A DNA stretch of 64,000 nucleotides from Chloroflexus aurantiacus J-10-fl (GTDB lineage: Bacteria > Chloroflexota > Chloroflexia > Chloroflexales > Chloroflexaceae), in assembly GCF_000018865.1 (NCBI RefSeq), contig NC_010175.1, positions 1,364,001-1,428,000 on the forward strand. The letters run 5' to 3'. Below the pieces are notes generated by a model. The model worked only from the letters and a program-made list of their open reading frames with translations. It was not told where the DNA came from and ran no database searches. Positions 28,167-36,239 of the stretch are shown one piece after another (position 1 is the first letter of the stretch; every line of letters starts with the position of its first letter). Made by a program: the position numbers and the translations under genes.

Positions 28167-28515
28167 AGAACGGCACCGGATTCTGCAAATGGTCGAGCAG
28201 GGGCAACTGTCGGCTGCGGAAGCTGCGCGTCTGCTCGATGCCCTGAGTGCCGATCCCCGGCCAATCGAGCGCAGTCAGGCGCGTCTGGTGCGCATTCGCG
28301 TCACCGATCTCCCTTCCCAACGCCTCAAAGCGTCGGTAGCTATTCCGGTGAGCCTGATTAATGTTGGTCTGCGCCTCGGCGCTCGGCTGGCTCCGCAATT
28401 GAGTGGTAGTGCCCTGGAAGAGCTGATCCGTAGCGTGGAACGTGGAACTACCGGTCTGTTGCTGGAATGGCAGGATTTGGAAGAGGGCGAACGGATTGAG
28501 ATTGTGATCGAATAA
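28150..28515 (+). CDS. SHOCT-like domain protein of the DUF4097 operon
   Basis: 121 residues. N-terminal RHRILQMVEQGQLSAAEAARLLDAL is the SHOCT-like / YvlB N-terminal helical pair. The rest is a short alpha/beta domain (VSLINVGLRLGARLAPQL) without TM segments, ending in acidic residues. It overlaps the DUF2089 gene by 17 bp, so translation is coupled. Similar helical pairs in LiaX/YvlB proteins take part in cell-envelope stress signalling. Confidence 0.75.
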   Translation: MNSANEERHRILQMVEQGQLSAAEAARLLDALSADPRPIERSQARLVRIRVTDLPSQRLKASVAIPVSLINVGLRLGARLAPQLSGSALEELIRSVERGTTGLLLEWQDLEEGERIEIVIE

Positions 28516-28556
28516 CCCCTGGTACAACCGTAGTCTTCACCATGAGGAGGGTTTGC

Positions 28557-30290
28557 ATGAAACAACGGCTTTCGGTTGATCTGCCGGTAACACTTATCAT
28601 CCAGTCGGTTCACGGCGATCTTACGATCCGAGGCTGGACTGAACCGCTGATCGAATGGCAGAGTGATGATCGACAGGTGACGGTGACTGCGCAAGCCGAT
28701 GGTCTGGTTGTCAGCCCGTGTACTGACGATCTCCAGCTTGCGGTGCCAGAGACTGCTGATGTGCGGATCGTCGTGATCCACGGTGATGCCCGTGCCCAGA
28801 ATCTCTATCGCCTTACCGCCGAGCGTGTTGAGGGAGATCTTTCGCTGCGCCAGATTACCGATCAGGCCACCATCGGCTCGCTCGAAGGTGATCTCACGGC
28901 AACGACCGTCGCTGAATTGAGCGTCACTGCTGATGTCCACGGTGATGTCTCACTCACTGAGGTTCCAGTCGTCCATTTGGCTGGAGTGGCGGGTGATGTG
29001 AATGGGCGTGGTGTGTTGAGCCTGACCGTCAATCGGGTTGATGGCGATCTTGAGGTGGCCGGTTTGAGCGAGCAGTTACGGGTCGGTAACGTGAATGGCG
29101 ACGTTGAACTTACACTCACCGGTACCGCCGATGTGCAGCTTGATCGTGTCAACGGTGATCTGACACTCACAGGACAGGCCCGTCGCGTGCAGTGCCTGGC
29201 GGTGAGCGGTGATGTTGATGCCTCCGAAGCCCAGATCGATCAGTTCACGGTTGAGACGGTGGCCGGCGATGTTGAAGCAGGAACTATCACCAACGGTCGG
29301 ATGGTGACGATTGGTGGTGATTTGGAACTCAACAATGTCACCGGTGACCTGACAGTCAGTCATGTCGGAGGTGACTGCGTTGTCAAACAGGCTGCCGGCA
29401 ACGTTATGATCACGGCTATTGGTGGTGATCTCCGTCTTCATGCCGCTGCCACAGCCGGTAGCACCATACGGGCCCAGGTTGGCGGTGATGCAGTCATCGT
29501 GCTCCCCGAAACGCCTGATCTGACCATCAACGCGGTTGTCGGAGGTGAAGTGAGTGGGATTGAAACCCGACCTTCAATACCCGGTCAGATGCTGGAGTTG
29601 CGCTATGGTCAGGGGAACGCCAGCATCCATCTGCATGTGGGTGGTGATCTCGCGATTAAAGGCGCAGGTCAGGTCGATTCGTTCAGCAGTATCGGTGCGC
29701 AGCTTGGGCAAGAACTGAGTGAGCTTGGCCGCGAATTGGGGCGCGAGCTAAGTGAACTGGGGCGTGAACTGGCCGCCGAGTTGCGAAGTGCGCTAGCCGG
29801 CGACGATCCGCGTGCGGGCGAGCGTGCCCGTGCGGCGGCTGAACGCTTCGCCGAGCAGGCCCGGCGCTGGAAAGCCGAGTCCGGGCCAGAACGGGTGCGC
29901 GTTAAGATCAATCAACGCGAGTGGCGTCTTGATCCCGAACGGATCGAGCGTATTAAGGAACAGGCCCGTCAGGCTGCGGCTGCCGGTCTGAATGGAGCAC
30001 TTGAAGCGGTCGAACGGGCGCTGAGTCGGATTCAGTCGCCACCACCGCCGCCCCCGGCTGCGCCAAATCCGCCGCCACCACCGCATCCGCCGGCAGCGCC
30101 ACCACCACCACCGCATCCGCCGGCAACCGGGCCAACAGTGCAGCTTCGCCCTGTCCCGTCACAGCCCCCGATGAGTGAGGCCGAACGAGAACAGCAACGG
30201 GCTTCGATCTTGCAGATGGTTGCCGATGGTCGTATCTCGCCGGCAGAGGGTGATTTGTTGCTGGCCGCTCTCGATGAGGATCGAGGTTAG
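28557..30290 (+). CDS. DUF4097 beta-helix protein with proline linker and C-terminal SHOCT-like domain
   Basis: 577 residues; the ATG at 28557 is preceded by GAGGAGGG, better than the ATG at 28542. Residues about 10-370 are strand repeats built on 'GD(V/L)' turns (VHGDLTI, VEGDLSL, VNGDVEL, IGGDLEL) forming a right-handed beta solenoid of DUF4097 type. Then a charged helix with three SELGREL repeats (about 380-410), a polyproline stretch (PPPPPAAPNPPPPP) and the C-terminal RASILQMVADGRISPAEGDLLLAAL, homologous to the previous two genes. No signal peptide, so probably cytosolic. LiaX-like architecture in Gram-positive bacteria binds envelope signals; the exact role here is unknown. Confidence 0.85.
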   Translation: MKQRLSVDLPVTLIIQSVHGDLTIRGWTEPLIEWQSDDRQVTVTAQADGLVVSPCTDDLQLAVPETADVRIVVIHGDARAQNLYRLTAERVEGDLSLRQITDQATIGSLEGDLTATTVAELSVTADVHGDVSLTEVPVVHLAGVAGDVNGRGVLSLTVNRVDGDLEVAGLSEQLRVGNVNGDVELTLTGTADVQLDRVNGDLTLTGQARRVQCLAVSGDVDASEAQIDQFTVETVAGDVEAGTITNGRMVTIGGDLELNNVTGDLTVSHVGGDCVVKQAAGNVMITAIGGDLRLHAAATAGSTIRAQVGGDAVIVLPETPDLTINAVVGGEVSGIETRPSIPGQMLELRYGQGNASIHLHVGGDLAIKGAGQVDSFSSIGAQLGQELSELGRELGRELSELGRELAAELRSALAGDDPRAGERARAAAERFAEQARRWKAESGPERVRVKINQREWRLDPERIERIKEQARQAAAAGLNGALEAVERALSRIQSPPPPPPAAPNPPPPPHPPAAPPPPPHPPATGPTVQLRPVPSQPPMSEAEREQQRASILQMVADGRISPAEGDLLLAALDEDRG

Positions 30291-30408
30291 AGGGTGTTCT
30301 ATCAAATCTGGCAAGATACAGGTATGCATGTGCTCCAATCTGCCCATCATCCAACGCTCACTTGCACAATATGTATTTGTCAGAAGCAGATCACCGGTGC
30401 TAACAGCA

Positions 30409-30764
30409 TATCCGCGCACATCCGCCAGACCCGCGTCCATCCGTGTGCTGCGGATGATACACGGATACTCGCGGATGCAGCGGATATGCGCGGATCACCC
30501 TCCTGCCGTACCATAGCGTGAGGCACCCAGCAAATCCGCGCACATCCGCCAGACCCGCGTCCATCCGTGTGCTGCGGATGATCCCCACGAATACTCACGG
30601 ATGCATCGGATATACGCTGATCACCCTCCTGCTGGTACCATTGCGTGAGGCACCCAACCCATCCGCGTGCACCCGCCAAACCCGCGTTCATCCGTGTTCT
30701 GAGGATGACCACCACGGATGCTCACGGATGCAGCGGATATGCGCGGATCACCCTCCTGCCAGGG
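30409..30764. repeat. Three tandem units of about 125 bp
   Basis: Units start (TCCGCG) at 30411, 30535 and 30662. Each runs TCCGCGCACATCCGCCAGAC, CATCCGTGT, CGGATGCAGCGGATA and GATCACCCTCCTGC. Within a unit CGGAT and ATCCG words recur in both directions, so RNA or single strands could fold extensively. Confidence 0.85.
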
Positions 30765-30800
30765 CCTTACCGTATGACGTGACCTGTTTGCGCACATACC

Positions 30801-30828
30801 GTAGGGGCGCCGCATGCCTCGCCCCTAC
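30801..30828. repeat. Modular palindrome, core type C variant
   Basis: Outer arms GTAGGGGC / GCCCCTAC intact; core GCCGCATGCCTC is slightly mismatched relative to GACGCATGCGTC. Confidence 0.75.
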
Positions 30829-30835
30829 CCGTACC

Positions 30836-31636
30836 TCATGTTCTGGATGCTGCCTCAACCCGCATCACCAGTTCGACCAGCGCCAGATTAAACTCTGCTG
30901 GCCGTTCAATCGCACTGAGATGGCCGGCGTGTGGAATCACGACGAAACGACTATCGGCAATCGCATTGTGCATCACCTGCGCTTCAGCAGGGGGGGTGAG
31001 AGCATCTTCCGCACCGACGACAACAGTTGTCGGCACCCGAATCTCGGCCAGCAGCGGCGTCGAATCGGGGCGAGCCGCCATGGCGTGGAGAGCCGCGGCA
31101 ATCCCTTCTGGTGGATTCGCCGCAGCGATACTCAGCAGCTCGGCCCGTAGCGCCTCACTTGCCCCCGGTGCTACCAGATTGGGTAACATTCGTCCGGCCA
31201 GTGCCGCACTTCCCTCTTCCAACGCAATCCTGGCATTAACGGCCCGTGCTGCCCGCGTCTCCTCACTATCGGCAGTTGCCCGGGTATCGGCCAGCAACAG
31301 GCCGCTGATCCGCTCTGGTGCCCGCAGCAGCAGAGCGAAGGCAATGTAGCCTCCCATTGACAAGCCGGCCAGCACTGCCCGTTCGATGTTCAGGATATCG
31401 AGTAATGCCAGGACATCCGTTGCATAGTCATCGAGCGACTGTGGCAGCGGTGTCGCCGGCGAGCCGCCAAACCCGCGTAGATCAGGGGCAATCATACGCA
31501 TGCGATCACCCAATGTACTCAATTGCGCCCGCCATAGTGCCGCACTCAGCGGAAAGGCGTGCAACAAGACGACCGGTTGTCCACTTCCTGCATCATCGTA
31601 GCGTAGTTGCACACCGTGGGGGAGGGTCACGTGCAT
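30836..31636 (-). CDS. Alpha/beta hydrolase
   Basis: 266 residues from the ATG at 31636, which has GGAGG 7 bp upstream; the longer frame lacks a site. Nucleophile elbow GLSMGG (Ser about residue 94), acid in GAEDALT and His in HAGHLSAIE complete the triad; the oxyanion segment is LLHAFPLS. Resembles 3-oxoadipate enol-lactonase and other small esterases. Substrate unknown. No signal peptide. Confidence 0.88.
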   Translation of the reverse strand: MHVTLPHGVQLRYDDAGSGQPVVLLHAFPLSAALWRAQLSTLGDRMRMIAPDLRGFGGSPATPLPQSLDDYATDVLALLDILNIERAVLAGLSMGGYIAFALLLRAPERISGLLLADTRATADSEETRAARAVNARIALEEGSAALAGRMLPNLVAPGASEALRAELLSIAAANPPEGIAAALHAMAARPDSTPLLAEIRVPTTVVVGAEDALTPPAEAQVMHNAIADSRFVVIPHAGHLSAIERPAEFNLALVELVMRVEAASRT

Positions 31637-32067
31637 TGGTACCTCCGTTTCTGAGCCGATATTCAACCAGTGCAATGCGTTTGGTAAACGCCTGTTAGCG
31701 TGTTGCCGGACATCGGGATGACTGCATGATACACCTCCATGACGTCAGACAACACACGTAGTCCAGGCTTCTGTCTGTGCTTGGGAGTTACCCTTGCCGG
31801 TTGTCATACAAGTATACGCGAAACATACCGCATGGTTTACTACAGGGAGAACAATCTGCATTAGATGACGTCTGCGTTCTAAACCGGGTGCGATACTGGT
31901 TGCCATTCGGTAGGAAGATGGGATATCGCCTGCCAATCCCCCGGCAGCACGACAGCATAGACAGGCATAAGTGAACAGAGTGCGGAAGGCTGGCTTCCGC
32001 ACTCTGTTCTACAAGCAGGCACTGATTAAGGGGTTGTGCAACCGATTCTTACCGCTGTACGTGGTGA
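31637..32067. other. Intergenic region
   Basis: No gene seen. Contains the perfect hairpin at 31973-32009 near the end of the DUF4388 gene. Confidence 0.5.
31973..32009. terminator. Perfect 16-bp hairpin downstream of the DUF4388 gene
   Basis: Arms GAACAGAGTGCGGAAG (31973-31988) and its complement (31994-32009), 5-nt loop. No T-run follows on either strand, so it could also be mRNA end protection. Confidence 0.5.
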
Positions 32068-32697
32068 CTACTGCTGCAAGATAGACAAGAGATAGTCGAT
32101 AGACGTTGTCGGCACTGATGGTGTTGCAGCCTGCATGTTCTGGTGCGATTCCACCGGTCGCAACGGCACAGAGACAAGATCGACGATCTGCAAGTCCATT
32201 AACTGAACGATGCCCTCAACCACATCAATCGCCGACCAGTGCAGATCAGTTGCAATATCCGACAGACTCTTACGACCGTCGATGGCCTCAAGCAGCAAAT
32301 GCAGCGCAACACTTGCCCGCTGCAACGCTTCTTCGCGGGTGACCTTCAGTGTCGGTACCAGTTGCAGCGAAGCAACTTTGTGCCAGATCCGCCGCCACCG
32401 CAACGCCATACGCTCAGCGTAGCGGATCATCGTCTCGATATCGCCCCATATCGATTGCTGATTACTTCTGGCACCGCTGCTGACGTTGAACGTGCCTTGC
32501 TGGACATTGAGCAGAATGCCTAGCGCTTCTGTCCCTATTTGTCCCTCGCACTCAACGTGGTACATTTGACCATTGGTGAAGAATATTCGACCGGAACGCT
32601 CTCCCTGAATATCGAGCGAGCCAGAGAGGGAACTGTATGCAGCGAGATCAATCAACTCACGTAATGGTACCTGTTGTAACGAACCGTGTAATGCCAT
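32068..32697 (-). CDS. DUF4388 (PATAN-like) domain protein
   Basis: 209 residues from the ATG at 32697 with AGGAGG 7 bp upstream. It opens MALHGSLQQVPLRELIDLAA and continues GSLDIQGERSGRIFFTNGQMYHVEC, the standard DUF4388 start. The C-terminal 90 residues are helical, with LLEAIDGRKSLSDIATDLHW like a winged-helix region. Such proteins act in signalling and gliding or polarity control together with GTPases or response regulators in Chloroflexota, Deinococcus and myxobacteria; none of those is adjacent. Confidence 0.82.
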   Translation of the reverse strand: MALHGSLQQVPLRELIDLAAYSSLSGSLDIQGERSGRIFFTNGQMYHVECEGQIGTEALGILLNVQQGTFNVSSGARSNQQSIWGDIETMIRYAERMALRWRRIWHKVASLQLVPTLKVTREEALQRASVALHLLLEAIDGRKSLSDIATDLHWSAIDVVEGIVQLMDLQIVDLVSVPLRPVESHQNMQAATPSVPTTSIDYLLSILQQ

Positions 32698-33076
32698 CGT
32701 GGGCCTCCTGGGCACAACTGAAGGATAAGATGGGATGCCCTTTAAAATTGGTTATACCACAACTCAGCAGCCACAACAATGTGACCATAGTCCAGTTATA
32801 GAAGAAGTCATCATAGTACCGGTTTTGGTAACGCCCGTCTCTCCATTCCAGCACACGATGTTGTGTGCATCGAAGGCTGAATGTGCAGTGCGCAGACCAT
32901 AGCGGATCGCACGCCGCTGAACGGCATGCCTTCCACGTGGCCGCACGAGCTTGGATTGGCAGACACACGGTATGAGTTGGAACATCCCGTAAACCTCATC
33001 CCTTCGGAAAAAGAAAGAAGGGTAACACTGTGCAGTTACCCTTCTTCCGCTCGAGAGCTGATCTGTGCGGCCTGTC
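32698..33076. other. Intergenic region with ctaA terminator
   Basis: No gene; holds the minus-strand terminator at 33006-33045 and the DUF4388 promoter region. Confidence 0.55.
33006..33045 (-). terminator. Intrinsic terminator of ctaA
   Basis: On the minus strand: stem AGAAGGGTAAC (33045-33035), 8-nt loop, GTTACCCTTCT (33026-33016), then TTCTTTTTCC. Classical hairpin plus T-tract 31 bp after the stop. Confidence 0.88.
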
Positions 33077-34045
33077 CTACGCAGAGCGTGCCGGTGACGA
33101 GACGGACACCGGCTGTGGGACACGTTCCTCGCCGGGCCGAGCGAGGAGAGTTGCGCTTAGCAACACCAGCGCCAGCCATGCCAGATCGGCGAAGAGCAGA
33201 TGCACCAGTTGCATCCACACCGGAGCCTTCAGGATAACGTTTATTGCACCCAGAAAAATCTGACCAACAAAGATCGCAGCAGTAGCCCACGCCAGTCGGC
33301 GCGTTGTTGGTGACGGATCGTAGCGCACTGCCCGTTGGGCAAGCGAAATCATTGCCAGGCCAACCAGTGTGCCCAAGACCGGGTGGATAATTCGCATCCA
33401 TACCAGGGGATGACTATCACGAGTGATCGACTGCGATACACCGCCAGGCAGCACGCCCAATTGCAAGAGGGTGTCACCCAGAGCCGTTATTGCACCACTC
33501 GAGCCTACCAATGCCGTGCCGACCAACGCTGCGATCAACATACTTAACAGACCACCTTTACCACGCAGGTCAGGAGCTGGCTTACCACTGGCGTACCAGG
33601 CCGTAAGCGCCATTGCTCCAATCAGCAGAAATGTATTGACGAGGTGCAGTCCCAATGATAAGGCGCGCGTCAGTGATGCATCGTGAGCTACCAGTCGGAA
33701 GAGCACCAGTGCTGCTCCGATCAGCGACTCGACAATCATAAATATCATCGTTGCAATCGCCGCCCGCCGTGCCGGATGGCCGGCAGCAAACAGTCGTAAG
33801 GCCCAAACCAGTAACCCTATCGTCAACAGCAGGGCAATGCCACTCGTTACGCGATGAGAAAACTCGATGAGCTGAGCAGTATCGGGTGACCGCGGTATCA
33901 CCTGACCGTCACAGAGCGGCCAGTGATCGCCACAACCGGCACCAGAGCCGGTTGCCCGCACGAATGCGCCCCACATAATTACCAACAGGTTGTATCCAAC
34001 ATTGAGCCATGCAAAATTGACAAAGGCACGATGCCGGGGATCCAT
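33077..34045 (-). CDS. ctaA: Heme A synthase (CtaA/Cox15 family)
   Basis: 322 residues, eight TM helices. The first loop has RATGSGAGCGDHWPLCDG with the conserved cysteine pair, and the heme-ligand histidines occur in EFSHRVTSG, HLVNTFLL, RIIHPVLGTLVG and QLVHLLFADL. CtaA oxidises heme O to heme A for cytochrome oxidase in the cytoplasmic membrane. GGGAGGAAG precedes the ATG. ctaB (heme O synthase) is not in the window. Implies an aerobic respiratory option. Confidence 0.93.
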   Translation of the reverse strand: MDPRHRAFVNFAWLNVGYNLLVIMWGAFVRATGSGAGCGDHWPLCDGQVIPRSPDTAQLIEFSHRVTSGIALLLTIGLLVWALRLFAAGHPARRAAIATMIFMIVESLIGAALVLFRLVAHDASLTRALSLGLHLVNTFLLIGAMALTAWYASGKPAPDLRGKGGLLSMLIAALVGTALVGSSGAITALGDTLLQLGVLPGGVSQSITRDSHPLVWMRIIHPVLGTLVGLAMISLAQRAVRYDPSPTTRRLAWATAAIFVGQIFLGAINVILKAPVWMQLVHLLFADLAWLALVLLSATLLARPGEERVPQPVSVSSPARSA

Positions 34046-34152
34046 GCAACTTCCTCCCGCCGCGACCGTGTTGGCGCGGATTGCAAGAACTATGTGACAT
34101 TTCGCACTTCATTCTAGCATGACCCTCGCGTAGCGTGCAGTGAACACCGTGT

Positions 34153-34158
34153 TATAAT
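34153..34158 (+). promoter_or_regulatory. -10 element of the M20-like gene
   Basis: Consensus TATAAT 44 bp before the start; no clear -35. Confidence 0.45.
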
Positions 34159-34201
34159 TCGTTCACTAAACGCAAATGTGTGAGCAAGAGGGGGCATCTT
34201 G

Positions 34202-35533
34202 GTGACTGTCCATGCACCGCCGTCAATTGAGCAGCTTGTTCAGATCTTGCGGTACCTCTGCAAGCAGCCATCGACTGCCGGTCAGATCGATGAGTTGCGC
34301 ACAATGGCTGAACATATCGCCCTTCTTGTGCGTCGGTTAGGCATGCATGTGCGCATTGCGGCTACCGATACCGCACCGGTGATTATTGCTCATCGGTCAG
34401 GACGACGGCCACAGACCCTTTTGCTCTATCATCACTACGATACGCCACCAACCGGCCCGTGGCGACACTGGTCACACGAACCGTTTGATATTGCTGAACG
34501 TGATGGTCGTGTATTTGGACGTGGTGTAGCCGGTGGCAAAGGTGCCCTGGCAGCGCATCTGGCAGCCCTGCAGACCATTCTGCACCGTGAAGGGGAATTG
34601 CCGTGTGGGATCACCCTGGTCATTGAAGGGGCAGCTACAACGGGTAGTTCTGGTCTGCAAGAAGCCCTGCACGCGCATAGTGATCTGCTGCAATGTGACG
34701 CGATCCTGGCCAGTGTTGGTGACCGCGATGCTACCGGTACGCCTATCTGCGTGAGTGGTAGTAAAGGCTGGATCCGTCTGCGTCTGAGTGCGCGTGGGCC
34801 GGCGTATCCCTTGCCAACCGGCTTTGCCGCCAGCGTTGCCAATCCGCTCTGGCGGCTGATCTGGGCCCTGGCTTCTCTCAAGGGTGATGATGAAGATGTG
34901 CGGATCGAGGGGTTTTACGACGCGGTTGAAGGTCCGTCGCGCAATGATAATGCGGTGATCCGACAACTGCAACTGGCCTCGGCTGCACGACGGGATGCCT
35001 GGCGGATCGATCAGTTTCTTTTCGGTATCGACGGTGCAGCGTTGAGTCGCTCGGAAGTGACGCTCCCCACCTGTAATGTGAGTAGCATCACCGTTGAACC
35101 ATCCGGTGAGACACCCGTTATCCCTGCACAGGCGACGGCGCTACTCGATATTCAGTTGGTACCCCATCAACAGCCGGATGCGATTGTGGCATTGATACAG
35201 CACCACCTGCACGAGAAGGGGTTTCCTGACATTGTGATTGAGCGGTTGCCTGGCGGGTATCCCCCGTTAATGACTGCGACCGATAATCCCTTCGTGACGC
35301 AGGTGACTGCTATCGGCGCAACCGTATTTGAACGGCCACCGGTGGTTGTGCCGGCTGGCCCATACACGGTGCCTTTCAGCTTACTGGTTGGCCATCACCC
35401 AATCCCAACCGTGAGCCTTGGCCTGACACCGGTTGTCAGCGCGACCTTTGCTCCCGATGAATACATTCCGATCACCGACCTGAGTCGTCATAGTCGTTTG
35501 CTGATCGAATTACTCGACCAGTTGTGGCGGTAA
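34202..35533 (+). CDS. M20-family metallopeptidase homologue with eroded active site
   Basis: 443 residues from GTG (GAGGGGG 7 bp upstream; a TTG one codon earlier is possible). Overall fold and length fit M20 dipeptidases/carnosinases. The first metal motif is kept: YHHYDTPP with His78 and Asp80. The rest is lost: GRGxxDDKG reads GRGVAGGKG (bridging Asp is Gly111), EGxEExGS reads EGAATTGS (catalytic and metal Glu are Ala/Thr), and the late HxPxE reads FAPDEY. The reading frame is intact with normal codon use, so it is a conserved-looking pseudoenzyme rather than a decayed gene. It may bind peptides or act as a partner subunit. Confidence 0.82.
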   Translation: MTVHAPPSIEQLVQILRYLCKQPSTAGQIDELRTMAEHIALLVRRLGMHVRIAATDTAPVIIAHRSGRRPQTLLLYHHYDTPPTGPWRHWSHEPFDIAERDGRVFGRGVAGGKGALAAHLAALQTILHREGELPCGITLVIEGAATTGSSGLQEALHAHSDLLQCDAILASVGDRDATGTPICVSGSKGWIRLRLSARGPAYPLPTGFAASVANPLWRLIWALASLKGDDEDVRIEGFYDAVEGPSRNDNAVIRQLQLASAARRDAWRIDQFLFGIDGAALSRSEVTLPTCNVSSITVEPSGETPVIPAQATALLDIQLVPHQQPDAIVALIQHHLHEKGFPDIVIERLPGGYPPLMTATDNPFVTQVTAIGATVFERPPVVVPAGPYTVPFSLLVGHHPIPTVSLGLTPVVSATFAPDEYIPITDLSRHSRLLIELLDQLWR

Positions 35534-35733
35534 GTACTTCCAGGAGCACGGTCACATTCTACTGCGTCGCTGCCGGTATATTAAACGTAGGCACCCCACT
35601 GCATAACAATCCCATTTCGGTAATACACGTTCCTCATCGTATGAACGCACAGACACGACACAGCACAGGTAACGTGCATCCATCAGGGATTGGCGCTGCG
35701 GAATGCGCGACGTATTAATATCGGTGATAACTT

Positions 35734-36069
35734 CTATTGATTGCGATACGCAGCTAAGGCTGTTTCTCGATCAGGATAGATCTTAAACAGCGTATCGAAG
35801 CGGCTCTTACGGAAAATTTCGGCAATCTGTGGCTGCAAACCGTACAACCGTAGATCACCACCCAGTGGTTGAATGGCGCGCAGGTTGGTCAAGAGCATGC
35901 GCAGGGCCAGGCTGGCCACGAAGTTGACCTCGGTCATGTCCGCAAGCACCTTACCGCGATGCTGATTAATAGTGTCTGCCAATTCCTGCTCGATGGTTGC
36001 AATCCCGGCTGCATCAAGGCGAGCCGGAAGCTCAATGATGAGCACATCATCTACATGCTCGGTCTTCAC
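35734..36069 (-). CDS. STAS-domain anti-sigma-factor antagonist
   Basis: 111 residues from GTG. STAS fold: DVLIIELPARLDAAGIATIEQEL, then LADMTEVNFVASLALRMLLTN, where Ser53 sits at the phosphorylation site though the preceding Asp is Ala. Such proteins are phosphorylated by an HATPase kinase and reset by a PP2C phosphatase; both domains are in the upstream gene. Separated from it by 170 bp, so it may also have its own promoter. Confidence 0.88.
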   Translation of the reverse strand: MKTEHVDDVLIIELPARLDAAGIATIEQELADTINQHRGKVLADMTEVNFVASLALRMLLTNLRAIQPLGGDLRLYGLQPQIAEIFRKSRFDTLFKIYPDRETALAAYRNQ

Positions 36070-36239
36070 GCCGAAGTCTCTCTTTCTAGCGGGTTTTCAC
36101 CGCTATGCAACTATTGAGGGTACGGTTATTATAGCATGCCATGAACCTGTCTTAGAACAGGTAGTATAGCAATCAGGATACCGTCTGATACTCTCTGAAT
36201 ATCGTAGTGAGTATCAGGTTTTCTGGCAATCCCTTGACG

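Larger units (their letters stand above)
30291..30835. other. Intergenic region with 125-bp tandem repeat
   Basis: No gene. Holds the repeat 30409-30764 and the palindrome 30801-30828. Confidence 0.6.
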
